A DNA stretch of 64,000 nt from Sphingomonas sp. CL5.1 (GCF_013344685.1 NZ_CP050137.1:62001-126000); one strand, 5' to 3'. Positions 1-8,857 are shown, counted from the stretch's first letter. Made by a program: numbers and translations. Notes: generated from the letters alone by a model not told the origin.

Positions 1-1
1 G

Positions 2-100
2 CGCGCGCGCGATGCAGTTCAGGATGTGCTGGGCGCGTCCATTGTAAGATCCGACGTCGCCCCGGAACATCAGATGCGAGACGAAGAATGGCGCGACTAA
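2..100 (+). CDS. 3' end of an unidentified upstream gene (partial)
   Basis: An open frame enters from the left edge and stops at TAA 98-100. It reads 32 codons, mostly charged and helical in character, ending in EEWRD. Its last 13 bases overlap the start of the ImmA/IrrE gene, which suggests translational coupling. In this peptidase family the upstream partner is often an XRE-type DNA-binding protein, but too little is visible here to confirm that. The family call is inference; the open frame and overlap are what the sequence shows. Confidence 0.45.
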   Translation, partial: RARDAVQDVLGASIVRSDVAPEHQMRDEEWRD

Positions 101-576
101 GCATTCCTCAGTTGCCCCCGTATGCTGCGGAAGCAATTACGCGCCATCAGGTCGAGGCGCCCGTGAAACTGGGAGCGATTGCCAACGATCTGGGGGTCAA
201 AGTCGTCATCAGCGATCTCCCGCTGGCCGTATCTGGAATGTTAGTTCTGGATAAAGACGACCGCAAGAGCTGGACGATCAAGGTAAATCGGCATGAGCAT
301 CGTAACAGGCAACGATTCACAATCGCTCATGAAATAGCTCACTACGTATTGCACCGCGATGCCATCGGCAATGAGTTGGTGGATGATACATTTTACCGCA
401 GCGGCTTGTCAGAGCAGCGCGAATGGGAAGCAAATGCCCTCGCTGCCGAAATATTGATGCCTTGGCACCTCATTACTCAAATTATGCGCAGTGGCGAGAG
501 AGACGTTGAAAAATTAGCAGAAGCGCTTCAAGTCTCGCCGGCAGCGATGAACATTCGCTTGGGGGTTTTAACCTAA
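88..576 (+). CDS. ImmA/IrrE-family metallopeptidase
   Basis: 162 aa. The zinc-peptidase motif HEIAH is visible at about residues 80-84, inside FTIAHEIAHYVLH, followed by a Glu-rich segment (EWEANALAAEILMP) typical of this family (COG2856). Members usually cleave or sense a partner repressor and act in phage induction, stress response or toxin-antitoxin-like cassettes. The start at 88 lies inside the end of the preceding frame, so the two are probably co-translated. The next gene begins 28 bases downstream. The target protein is unknown. Confidence is high for the family and low for the role. Confidence 0.85.
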   Translation: MARLSIPQLPPYAAEAITRHQVEAPVKLGAIANDLGVKVVISDLPLAVSGMLVLDKDDRKSWTIKVNRHEHRNRQRFTIAHEIAHYVLHRDAIGNELVDDTFYRSGLSEQREWEANALAAEILMPWHLITQIMRSGERDVEKLAEALQVSPAAMNIRLGVLT

Positions 577-604
577 CTGCGCGAGACCTTGGAGAGGGCG
601 CCAA

Positions 605-1720
605 TTGCTGACACCCAAATATTTCCCCAGCCTGACCATTCGCCTGAGCGAGGCGGAGGCTCTGCGCCGATTGGCCGAACCCATCAAGGACTCGCTTTTC
701 CCGATCATTCGAGTCCAGGCTTGGCCCCACCCGAAAAAGGGCGAAGGCGGACCCGTAGAAAGATCGACCGATCATGTTGTGGGCGCGTACGGCGCTCGCC
801 CAATCGGCATCGACCTCGCCCCGCCACTCCCTCCTTCTGACAAGCCCTATAAAACCAAAGACCGTGCCGACTGGGCGGAACTGGGGCGCTCAGAAGTCGC
901 AGCCCTCCACAACCCGGCAAACGGCTACCAAGCGTGGTGTACCTTTATCGGTAGTGATGAGAGACGCATCCCCGTCGTGCAATGGACTGATGATGCGCAA
1001 ATGCTTAAAAGCCAGGTCCAGCAGCTTGCCGCTCTGAACCGCGGGCTGATTTTTCGGTTCCGACGGTCGCAAGGGTGGAACCTTGCGCAGGCTGCCGCTC
1101 TTGCGGACCTCTCCCTCGGCCAGAATCATATCCTGATGGTTTATGATTATGAGCAGATCGGGCTGCGCGATGACCTGACCTCGATCGGCGTAACCACTCA
1201 AAGCGCAATCCTTACCTCAAATATTCGAATATCCGGAGGGTCGCGAACTCATGTATTCAAAGCGTCGAGCTTCCCGAGCGAGTTTACCTCCACCGGTGAG
1301 GAATATGCATGCCTCACGATCCGCGAGCGGCAGCTTTACGAGATGCTGAAAGCCAGCCCTCCGATTGTCGCCGCGGGAATCGAACTGAATTATGGCGATC
1401 ACGCTGCCATATACGCTTCAGAGCGTTTGCCTGCATTTCGCGGCGTCCCGCGCGTCGACTATCCGACTCCGGGTGAATGGATTTACCATCGACGACGCGA
1501 AGGCTTCCACGACGCGGCCAGTCGCGTGCGTGCCGACGCAAAGTGGGACGACGGAAATCTCTGCTGGGGAGCGCAGCGTATTCGTGAGGCTGCCAACGGA
1601 CAAATGGAAGGGTTGGGCGCGCCGGGGAAATGGACGACCATTAGGATGAACATCCACATGCATGTGCAAGCGCAATTCGGGGACGCAGCGCTGTCAACGG
1701 ATGAGCCTTGGATGGATTAA
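605..1720 (+). CDS. Beta-family protein (phage T4 beta-protein-like)
   Basis: 371 aa from a TTG start at 605, with a GGAGAG ribosome-binding site about 9 bases upstream. The N-terminus (YFPSLTIRLSEAEALRRL) and overall length fit the Beta_protein family (PF14350) as I remember it; no enzymatic motif is evident. Members are often found beside sce7726-type nuclease-like proteins and ImmA peptidases in variable genome regions, and that is the arrangement here. The 3' end overlaps the convergent sce7726-like gene by 4 bases. The function is not established; a defence role is inferred from context. Confidence 0.6.
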   Translation: MLTPKYFPSLTIRLSEAEALRRLAEPIKDSLFPIIRVQAWPHPKKGEGGPVERSTDHVVGAYGARPIGIDLAPPLPPSDKPYKTKDRADWAELGRSEVAALHNPANGYQAWCTFIGSDERRIPVVQWTDDAQMLKSQVQQLAALNRGLIFRFRRSQGWNLAQAAALADLSLGQNHILMVYDYEQIGLRDDLTSIGVTTQSAILTSNIRISGGSRTHVFKASSFPSEFTSTGEEYACLTIRERQLYEMLKASPPIVAAGIELNYGDHAAIYASERLPAFRGVPRVDYPTPGEWIYHRRREGFHDAASRVRADAKWDDGNLCWGAQRIREAANGQMEGLGAPGKWTTIRMNIHMHVQAQFGDAALSTDEPWMD

Positions 1721-2529
1721 CCGGTGAGCAGGGCCACCAACTCGGCGGGGACGGGGCCAAAGCTTCGTCCGACGTGGCTGTAGACTTCGTTATCCTGGCA
1801 CCCTGGCTGCTTCTCGCCGCAGATTTGCAACACGTTTTCCGTCTCTGTCGCCCTGTCGACTTGGTTCCAGCGCCTGAGGATCGCGAGGTCATCAGCTCGT
1901 ATTCTGCGGCGCCTCGTAGCACGAAGCAAGGCTCGGCTCTTCGGGCCATATCGCTCAGAGAGGAATGCAATGACGGCCTGTTTCTTGATCAGTTCGGGCA
2001 GTTCGATTGCCTGCGCGATCGCATCTTGCCGGTTGAGCCGGCCACTCAATGCGAAGCGAGCCTGTAGCTCGGCAACTGGAAGAAGCGACAGCATCGCATC
2101 GACCTCACAAGAAGGCGAACGCTCTGGCTCCCTGACGACGCGGATCGGGTTCGGGCCGTCGAACCTCACCATCTCATATATTCCGACGTGGGGGGGCACC
2201 CGCGAAATGATCGTATTGATGTGTTTCGTTGCCGCTACGATGGTAACGAAGTCCGCATGACGGTCATAGACTTCGAGTTGGCGACCCAACCGAACGAGGT
2301 TGTCGCGCTCGGTTTTGATCTCGAAGCAGTGGAGGTCGGTAGGGCCGCACATTACGACATCGGCCCGCACGCTGTACTTGTCTAGAATAAGTTCGGCCGT
2401 TGCCGTCACCTTGGTAGTGAGCAAGCCTCGTGAGCGAAGAAAATCCAATAGGGCGGCTTTTGCCTTTGCCTCTGGTCGATCATCCGCGCGGGGTTTGGTC
2501 ACAGATATTTTCCTGGGGATGGTCCGCAT
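1717..2529 (-). CDS. sce7726-family nuclease-like protein
   Basis: 270 aa from ATG 2529. A segment of about 60 residues reads RADVVMCGPTDLHCFEIK and then LGRQLEVY. This gives the D...ExK spacing of a PD-(D/E)xK-type nuclease fold and matches the sce7726 family. The rest is helical and basic (RATRRRRIRADD). The frame stays open upstream to 2787, but the extra 86 residues have no recognisable similarity, so the internal ATG was preferred; it has only a weak ribosome-binding site. The gene converges on the beta-family gene. Catalytic activity is inferred from the motif, not shown. Confidence 0.6.
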   Translation of the reverse strand: MRTIPRKISVTKPRADDRPEAKAKAALLDFLRSRGLLTTKVTATAELILDKYSVRADVVMCGPTDLHCFEIKTERDNLVRLGRQLEVYDRHADFVTIVAATKHINTIISRVPPHVGIYEMVRFDGPNPIRVVREPERSPSCEVDAMLSLLPVAELQARFALSGRLNRQDAIAQAIELPELIKKQAVIAFLSERYGPKSRALLRATRRRRIRADDLAILRRWNQVDRATETENVLQICGEKQPGCQDNEVYSHVGRSFGPVPAELVALLTG

Positions 2530-2949
2530 TGGGCAGCGTGAAAGCGGCGCCGAATAGACCGTAACCGAACGGCAGACAAGCGCGAAGGGTTTTATCCGCC
2601 GTCCAGCTAAGCGACACTCTACGTCCGGCTTACTATATGGAAACGCTTCGGAAAATTCGTACTCGCCCGTCTTGATGGGCATGACTGCGGCACTGTCAGC
2701 GACGTCACGCCAATCTAAAGGATAGCCGCTCATGGGGGCTATCAGGGCGCAAGAGCTTGCCTGAAATTTCCGGCTGTGGAGATCCACTACGGTAGCGCCC
2801 CCGCCTAGTTTAAATGACCGCTATTGTCAGGGTCGGACGTCCGCATGTCAGGAGCGAATGTCGTCACGTCGGCGGGGGCCTCGGCGCATTCCTGTTCATC
2901 AGCTCGAAAGCGTTCTTCAGACGGCCAATCTGGCCATCGGAGAATGATC

Positions 2950-3582
2950 ATGGAGATGCCTAAAACTGAACCCACCACCACCAAGCGCCCGGTCTGGAAT
3001 GCGGGAAGAACTGTCGGCGCAAAGCGCGCTCTGAAACCGAAGAAAATATGGGAGATCCGATTTTACCTCAACCAGCGCCGCCGCTTGCGAGATCGGGCGC
3101 TGTTTGACTTGGCGATCGATAGCAAACTCCGCGGCTGCGACCTGGTGCAAATGAAGATCGGCGACCTTGTCAGCGGCGGGCAGATCCGAACGCGTGCCAT
3201 CGTGATGCAGCAGAAAACAGGTCGGCCGGTTCAGTTCGAACTCCTTCCAGACGCCCGGGCCAGCCTGCGGGCGTGGCTTGATCGGCGGGGCGGCACGGTT
3301 GACGACTATGTCTTTCCGAGCCGTGTTGATCACAATGGCCATCTCAGCACCCGCCAGTATGCCCGGCTCGTTGACGAATGGGTGACAGGGGTCGGTCTGA
3401 TGCGAAGCGAGTATGGCACGCACTCACTTCGCCGGACGAAGGCGTCGATCATCTACAGGGCGACCGGCAACCTTCGCGCCGTCCAGATCCTTCTCGGTCA
3501 TAGCAAGATCGAGAACACGGTGCGCTAGCTCGGGATCGACGTGGAAGACGCGCTCGCCCTTGCTGAAAATACCGAAATCTGA
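2950..3582 (+). pseudogene. Tyrosine recombinase/integrase with an amber codon at the catalytic Tyr
   Basis: Phage-type site-specific recombinase. The visible catalytic set is Arg in KLRGCDLV, Lys in QQKTG, His and Arg in THSLRRT, and His in LLGHSKIENT. The next expected residues are VR-Tyr-LG; here the codon is TAG (3526-3528). The same frame then continues with LGIDVEDALALAENTEI to TGA 3580-3582, exactly the tail expected for this family. ATG 2950 has a GGAGA site 6 bases upstream. The product stops at 192 residues without its nucleophile unless amber readthrough occurs. A sequencing error is also possible. Confidence 0.75.
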
Positions 3583-3592
3583 CCTACCGGCT

Positions 3593-3610
3593 CCTCGCCT
3601 TGGGGCGAGG
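3593..3610. terminator. Hairpin after the integrase
   Basis: CCTCGCC and GGCGAGG form a perfect 7-bp stem with a 4-base loop, 11 bases after the final TGA of the integrase frame. No long T run follows, so it may be a weak or bidirectional terminator between convergent genes, or a recombination-associated structure. Confidence 0.4.
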
Positions 3611-3778
3611 GGCCAACTTCGCGATGCTTGGGACAAAGCCGTCGTTTGCCGGTTCGACGAGGAACGTCGGCTCCCGTTGCAAACCGACATTCGAATGCTT
3701 TCGCATCGATGCTCCTGAACGAGAAACTCAGGCCACTAGCTGCTTGGCAAACTTCGGGCGGCCGCGGTGGTGCGCAGC

Positions 3779-5446
3779 CTATACCGGAGTCCCTATAACC
3801 GGCGGATCGATCGGCTCGCACGCATCAGGATCGATCCCGTAATATTGTCGGAACTGGCGCTTGGCGAGCGCGATGAGGGCGGCATTGTCGCTCTTCCCGG
3901 TGAGCCATTTGAAGTCGTAGCGGAAAGGCCCCGGCCGCAGGGTCCATTGGAGCGCCAGATCGTACACGAGCATGCCAGTGAAGAAGGTCTGCACGAGCAT
4001 CTTGATGTTTTGATCGCTGCGACCGGGCATCGCGCGCGGAAAGATCTGCTCCGTATCGACTCGGTCTTGAAAGAGGGACAGATGATCGACAAGGAGAGCG
4101 CCCTCCTCTGGCGTCGCCTTCCCGCCGGCCAGCCACATGCCGGGCCAGCAGAAGAATTCGGGTCGCTTCAGCTTGTCGCGACAGAAGGCGATATAGTGCG
4201 CGACCATGACGCGCACTGGCGTGTTCACGGCCTTGAAGCCAAATGTGCGATGCTCCTCCATCAGCGCATCGACCGGACCACCATCTCCCAGAAGACCGAC
4301 GACCGCCTCAAGGGCTGTACGCGGATGGTCATAGCCGCAACGGTCGGTCAGTCGACCCGCGATATAATCATATTCGAGGGCGGAATAGGTCTGCACGCCT
4401 TTTGCAAGTTCCGGCGCCTCCGCCGCAGCCAGACACAGAAGCGTGAAACGGGCCCCGGCATCCACATCGCTGATGAGGTCGTCGAAATGCTCGATATCCA
4501 GCGGAAAACCGCGCGTGGGGTTGATCGCCAGATCGCAGATCAGAAGGAAGAGACCGACTAGCGGGTCGTCGCAGCGCTCTGGCCATTGCGTGGCCGTCAG
4601 CTTGAGGAACAGCTCGAAGGCATCCCCGTAGAGTGGCGCGAAACAGCCGTCGTCGCGATAGATCTGAAGCAGTTCGGGGCCGCCGGCCGACGCCAGAAAC
4701 TGGATCTGACAGAAGCGGGCTTGGCCCTCAAAGATGTGGCGCAGGCCGATCTCCGCGTAGGGCGGCCGCGGACCATAAGGGAAGCCTTCGCTGCGCTCGG
4801 CATGCAGCCGGCGGGTTTCCGCATCCCAGCTCTCGGGATCGGGAAACTGGCCGTCAGCGAAGTCACATGAGCCGTTGATGGCGCTGACGGTGTCGCCATA
4901 GGCCTTCAGATAGCTGTGCCCCACACCGAGGAAGAAGGGCAAGCGCTCATGCTCCAGCACCGACTTGGGAAAGAAGGCGAGTTGCTTGTAGTAATTGATA
5001 TCGAGTGCGTTGTTGACGGCGACATTGCCGGCAACGAGCCCTGGATCGAGGGTCGGCGTGCCGTCGATCAGAGAGCGATCTGTCCATGCCTTGACCGGCT
5101 TCACGGCGCCGACCTCGCGCGCAAAATCCGCGAGGAAGCCCATGCTGCCATAGACCTGTGCGGGATAGGCCAGACTCAGGATCAGGCCTGCTGTCGATCC
5201 AACGTGCTGCCACCAGTGGATCGTTTCATGCAGATAGGTGGAATAGGCCTGATACAGTTCGGCCGTGTCATAGCCGTCCGTTTCCTGCCGGGTGATGGCA
5301 TCGACCAGTTCGTGCGTGCGGGGGCTCAGGCGCAGCACGAAATGCTCCGTCGTGTACGTGCCGAACGCGTTGATGGTCGCCTCGAACACAGTCTGATCGC
5401 TGCCGGGATTGAGCAGGGCCGGGTCAAGATCGGAAAACCGAAGCAT
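3779..5446 (-). CDS. HExxH-motif protein, last gene of the retron-type operon
   Basis: 555 aa, family not recognised. Residues 73-77 read HETIH, followed by WWQH: a zincin-like HExxH motif preceded by a helix (YQAYSTYL). The remainder is acidic and helical, with no signal peptide or clear membrane segment, so it is probably cytosolic. It starts 4 bases after the stop of the upstream gene and is the last of four genes transcribed leftward from the retron promoter. Zinc binding and peptidase activity are inferences from the motif. Its position makes it a candidate effector or effector partner of the reverse transcriptase. Confidence 0.6.
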   Translation of the reverse strand: MLRFSDLDPALLNPGSDQTVFEATINAFGTYTTEHFVLRLSPRTHELVDAITRQETDGYDTAELYQAYSTYLHETIHWWQHVGSTAGLILSLAYPAQVYGSMGFLADFAREVGAVKPVKAWTDRSLIDGTPTLDPGLVAGNVAVNNALDINYYKQLAFFPKSVLEHERLPFFLGVGHSYLKAYGDTVSAINGSCDFADGQFPDPESWDAETRRLHAERSEGFPYGPRPPYAEIGLRHIFEGQARFCQIQFLASAGGPELLQIYRDDGCFAPLYGDAFELFLKLTATQWPERCDDPLVGLFLLICDLAINPTRGFPLDIEHFDDLISDVDAGARFTLLCLAAAEAPELAKGVQTYSALEYDYIAGRLTDRCGYDHPRTALEAVVGLLGDGGPVDALMEEHRTFGFKAVNTPVRVMVAHYIAFCRDKLKRPEFFCWPGMWLAGGKATPEEGALLVDHLSLFQDRVDTEQIFPRAMPGRSDQNIKMLVQTFFTGMLVYDLALQWTLRPGPFRYDFKWLTGKSDNAALIALAKRQFRQYYGIDPDACEPIDPPVIGTPV

Positions 5447-5450
5447 CGGG

Positions 5451-7061
5451 CTAATCCTTGCTCGTAAAGATGGCGGTGGGATATTCGCGGAAGATCCACT
5501 CGTCGCCGCCGCCTTCCTCGCTCAAGAACTGGACTGTGTTCTCCACCATGTCCGGATTTCCATGACCGGTCGGCAGGGGAAACTGGCGCACGAGGAAGGT
5601 GGCGGGAATGCGAATAGCGCCGTCATGCTCCCATTGATGGATGCGCTCCATGTACGCACGGGTACGGTTGTCGGCCACACCGGAGCGCGCGCCCTCGGGA
5701 TAGGCGACATAGACCAGCCCGAACTCCCCGCGAGGGACCTGCGTCACCGCCTTCGCGAACAGGCCCAGCGGCGCCCGGCTCCGCTTGGTGATCGCGGCCT
5801 CGGCGTCGACCCGCCAGGCGAGACCCACCGGCGAGCGGACCCGGTCTACGGCTGCGGCGGGCGGTCCGTCGATCTGACAGATGATGCCATCCCAGCTCGG
5901 CATCTCCAGGTTCCAACCGAAAACCTCCTTCAGCATGATCGGGCTGTACGCCTTCGTCACCTCGTCGAGTTCGACGCGACGTGGCAGCGGTCGAAACGCA
6001 ACGCTGCCCCAAGGGTAGGCGAGCAGCCGCTCGGGATGCGCGGCAAGCCGCTGCCGGAGGCACGTCGCGGCGACATCCGCGATATCGACCGCGCTGGCTT
6101 CCACCGAGAACGCAACCTCGTACGTGCCGAACTGGCCGCGGGTCATCGCACCAGCCCTGAGCAGACGAAACAGGTCACGCATCCGCGCTTCCTCACCGAT
6201 CTCATAGACCGTGAGCGCCGCGCTGCGCTTGCACTCGACGACCATGTTGAAGGCGTCGGTGCAACGCAGATCAGGCGATTTGACGCTCGTTGGCTCGACG
6301 AAGACCATGGCTCGGCCCTTCGCCGAGCAAGCAGCAGCGACGAGAAGCTCGAACATGATCGCATCGGTCTCGGCGCCGGAATAGAGGGCGTCGATCCTCT
6401 CTTCGGCGCCACCAACCGCCCGCAGCGCCTCGATCCGCCGCCCGAGCTGCGCGAGCTGGGTTACGGCCAGCGCGCCGCCGAAATGGTCGTAGCGCGGATC
6501 GTTGGCGAGATAGTCCTTCGCCAATATCATGGTCTGACGAAGCCGGTGTCCCTTCGGCCGTTCGCTTTCCAGTCGCACGCCCTTCACGATCGAGACGGGC
6601 TGATCGTCGGCCACCGATGAAAGGCGAAAAAGGTCGGCAGGTTCCTGTTCGAACCAGCCGCTTGGCGCGTGGCGTTCGATGAGCTCGATCGCCTCGGGCA
6701 GATGGTCCTCGACATAGGCGGTCGCAGCCGGTGCCTCGTCCACGATCGATGCCCGACTGAGCCTCGGGAAAGGGTCGCCGACCGGCTCTCTCTCCTCGGC
6801 AAGATCGTCCGGATCGATCCCGGCGGCCTCGAACGTGGCCGCGACCGCGGCATCGAGATCGACACGGGCCCGTTGCGCGCGCTCGATCGCCGCTTCCATT
6901 GCCGTTTTGGCAACTTCGGTCCGCTCGACGAAATATCGGCGGCGCAATTCCATCACCTTAGGCCATTCCACATCGAAGGCCTGCTGGCGGCGATCCAAGT
7001 CTTCCACGAGCACTCTGAGATGCTCGGGCATGTCATCGGGGAGTGGGGGAAAGGCCGGCAT
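5451..7061 (-). CDS. PD-(D/E)xK-like protein in the retron-type operon
   Basis: 536 aa. The N-terminal ~90 residues look like a long charged helix or coiled coil (DLDRRQQAFD... ERAQRARVDLDAAV). The middle carries E238, then SPDLR with D264, then VVECK with E276 and K278. That spacing is typical of PD-(D/E)xK nucleases such as restriction enzymes, so a nucleic-acid-cutting effector is plausible. It lies between the reverse transcriptase (37-base gap) and the HExxH gene (4-base gap). The family was not recognised and the nuclease call is inference from residue pattern. Confidence 0.6.
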   Translation of the reverse strand: MPAFPPLPDDMPEHLRVLVEDLDRRQQAFDVEWPKVMELRRRYFVERTEVAKTAMEAAIERAQRARVDLDAAVAATFEAAGIDPDDLAEEREPVGDPFPRLSRASIVDEAPAATAYVEDHLPEAIELIERHAPSGWFEQEPADLFRLSSVADDQPVSIVKGVRLESERPKGHRLRQTMILAKDYLANDPRYDHFGGALAVTQLAQLGRRIEALRAVGGAEERIDALYSGAETDAIMFELLVAAACSAKGRAMVFVEPTSVKSPDLRCTDAFNMVVECKRSAALTVYEIGEEARMRDLFRLLRAGAMTRGQFGTYEVAFSVEASAVDIADVAATCLRQRLAAHPERLLAYPWGSVAFRPLPRRVELDEVTKAYSPIMLKEVFGWNLEMPSWDGIICQIDGPPAAAVDRVRSPVGLAWRVDAEAAITKRSRAPLGLFAKAVTQVPRGEFGLVYVAYPEGARSGVADNRTRAYMERIHQWEHDGAIRIPATFLVRQFPLPTGHGNPDMVENTVQFLSEEGGGDEWIFREYPTAIFTSKD

Positions 7062-7098
7062 CAGGACGCGCCTACGGCTGGGAGAGCGCCGTCAATCG

Positions 7099-8070
7099 CT
7101 AGGCTGCCTTGTCGACAGCGGCCGCTATAAGCGCACCTGCGGCGATCCGACGCTTGAGATCCCGCCATTGGCAGTGATGGAACTCGGCGCGCGAACGGCA
7201 CCGGGAATCGATCTGCGCCGCCTCATAGAGGCGGGAGACCAGCTTGGGATAAAGCCGCAGCTTCTCGGCGTCGTCCGAGCACGCGGCAATCTCGCGCGCC
7301 GCATGGCTGATCTTCTGCCAGCGGGAGAAGGGAAGCGCGATGCCGTCCGGCCCGACCACCACGCCCGTCACGATCTTCACGGTGTCGCCCGTGAACGACC
7401 GATCCTTGTGCGCACGCAGGCCCGCCTTGAAGATCGCCGATCGCGCTTCATGGAGGACCGCGCGCGATGCGCCGGGGCCGGACATCGTGATGTCGTCGAC
7501 ATAGCAGGTCATGACTAGGCCATGCTGGGCAGCGAGCCCCGCAAGCCCGTCGAACAGCGACTTGTAGGCGTAGTAGGAAATGATCGGGCTGATCGAGCTG
7601 CCGGTCGCCAGAACGCCGCGGTAGCAGATCAGGTTAGCGAGCAGGCCAGCCACGTCCGGTGCGCAAGACAGCACATCGCGAAAGAAGTGCATGACCTTGT
7701 GCTGCGGGACCGACTGATAAAATTTCGCGATGTCGATCTTCAGCAGCTTGCCATCGCCGACATGGGCGCGCGCATTGGACAGGTACGAACGGCCCTTCAC
7801 GGCTGAATGAAGATAAACCGGCACCTCGATCCGGGCCAGATACCGATGCAATTGCCGGTGGAGGCTCTGCAGCGCGGCACCCGGCTCCTGGATCTCACGG
7901 CCGGTGTCCTTGTGGTTGTAGACGCGGTAGCCGCCGTACGCGGCCAGACTGTCGAGCTTGTTCAGCTCCCAACCCAGCCGCTTTGCCAACGCGTGCGGCG
8001 ACCGGATGCCATACAGGTGGCAGCGGTCAATCGGTATGCGCGGTTGCTTTGCCTGCTTCCCCTGGCTCAC
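7099..8070 (-). CDS. Retron-type reverse transcriptase
   Basis: 323 aa from GTG 8070, with a purine-rich ribosome-binding site (GGAAGGGGAAG). Polymerase motifs are in order: LKIDIAKFYQSV (residues 109-121), ATGSSISPIISYYAY, and catalytic YVDD (190-193). Two features specific to retron enzymes are present: NAxxH (NARAH, 99-103) and VTG (233-235). Length and motif order fit a stand-alone retron RT, which reverse-transcribes part of a linked structured RNA into msDNA. The gene overlaps the upstream XRE gene by 44 bases and is followed by two uncharacterised genes. The retron subtype is not assigned. Confidence 0.9.
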   Translation of the reverse strand: MSQGKQAKQPRIPIDRCHLYGIRSPHALAKRLGWELNKLDSLAAYGGYRVYNHKDTGREIQEPGAALQSLHRQLHRYLARIEVPVYLHSAVKGRSYLSNARAHVGDGKLLKIDIAKFYQSVPQHKVMHFFRDVLSCAPDVAGLLANLICYRGVLATGSSISPIISYYAYKSLFDGLAGLAAQHGLVMTCYVDDITMSGPGASRAVLHEARSAIFKAGLRAHKDRSFTGDTVKIVTGVVVGPDGIALPFSRWQKISHAAREIAACSDDAEKLRLYPKLVSRLYEAAQIDSRCRSRAEFHHCQWRDLKRRIAAGALIAAAVDKAA

Positions 8071-8356
8071 CGTCTTCCCCTTCCGCTACCCATTCCAGCA
8101 TCTTCAAAACCTTGTCGGCAACAAAGACACGCGCCTTGTCGAAGGTCGTGCCCGCTCCCTGTTCCGCAAACAGCATGAGGGACGACAAAGGAACCTCGAA
8201 CCGTTCGGCATATTTCTTGAGAACCTCTAGGCTGGGCTCTTTCTTGTTGCGCTCGATCTCATTCAAATAAGACCGAGAGATATTGATCTGTTCGGCAAGA
8301 TCGGACTGCGACAGCCTATGATACTGCCTGATTGTCTTCAACGCTCTGTCATACAT
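8027..8356 (-). CDS. XRE-family helix-turn-helix protein, first gene of the retron-type operon
   Basis: 109 aa. Residues ~5-60 form a classic XRE HTH (LSQSDLAEQINISRSYLNEIERNKKEPSLEVLKKYAERF). An acidic C-terminal tail follows. ATG 8356 has a clear GGAGG site 6 bases upstream. Its last 44 bases overlap the start of the reverse transcriptase, so the two are translationally coupled. HTH proteins are known accessory components of several retron types, acting as operon regulator or antitoxin partner. Which applies here is unknown. Confidence 0.85.
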   Translation of the reverse strand: MYDRALKTIRQYHRLSQSDLAEQINISRSYLNEIERNKKEPSLEVLKKYAERFEVPLSSLMLFAEQGAGTTFDKARVFVADKVLKMLEWVAEGEDGEPGEAGKATAHTD

Positions 8357-8549
8357 AAGTGCCTCCGCAACCTCCGTTGGGAGAGTTAAGGGGGGATTAC
8401 GTCAACATGTCCCAGATCTTCGCGCCCACACGTACCGCCTTCAGGATGAAATCCAGGGCGGCCGCCGCGGCCTTCCAAGTCGTCGGCTTCAGAAGAGCAT
8501 CCCGAATTGGATGCCCCCGTCGGCTAGTCTTCGCACGCTTCTTCTCAGC

Positions 8550-8790
8550 ACTCGGTGAGGGAATAGTTCCCATAGGTAGTTCTCCTACACGCTCGCCCCA
8601 GGATTAGGACCAGCTCCACCAGCAGGAGTACAACGAGAGAAGAAGCATCCCCCCGAAACCCTTCGCGTCCGGTCCACACGGACGCGCCTTATCGGTGCCG
8701 TCGGCGGTCCCCTCGCGGGGGGCCCTCAAGCTCCTGACAAGTGTGAGGATCAGCCGAAGCAGACCCCGCAGGTGATTACTCACCCAGAGT
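8550..8790 (-). ncRNA. Candidate msr-msd RNA of the retron
   Basis: The ~460-nt stretch upstream of the XRE gene has no convincing protein gene but is full of stems when read leftward. A possible a1/a2 closing pair is ACTCTGGGTGAG (8790-8779) with CTCACCGAGT (8559-8550): 10 base pairs with a 2-base bulge. Inside lie a perfect 8-bp stem CGCGTCCG/CGGACGCG with a 7-base loop (8664-8686), a CCCC-CGCGA-GGGG stem, and a short GGTGA-GTAA-TCACC stem that competes with a1. A retron RNA is expected beside the RT, so position supports the call. The exact boundaries and branching G are not resolved. Confidence 0.4.
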
Positions 8791-8828
8791 TCAGTGGGAT
8801 GTTGCCTATGTCCCGAATGCTTGACGCT

Positions 8829-8857
8829 CATATGCGGAAGACGTCGCCGAGTGTCAA
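8829..8857 (-). promoter_or_regulatory. Promoter of the retron-type operon
   Basis: Read leftward, a perfect -35 TTGACA (8857-8852) is followed after 17 bases by CATATG (8834-8829), or after 19 bases by TATGAG. It lies just upstream of the structured leader and points into the XRE-RT operon. No other promoter-like pair was noticed between here and the XRE start. Confidence 0.5.

Noticed and set aside
2530..2787. N-terminal extension of the sce7726-like gene
   Set aside because: No similarity to the family and no better ribosome-binding site than the internal ATG.
3709..3798. A 29-codon + frame after the integrase (MLLNEKLRPLAAW...)
   Set aside because: Short, no ribosome-binding site, and it overlaps the end of the HExxH gene.
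8604..8831. A 75-residue minus-strand frame in the retron leader
   Set aside because: It begins inside the promoter, lacks a ribosome-binding site and family signal, and lies in sequence better explained as structured RNA.
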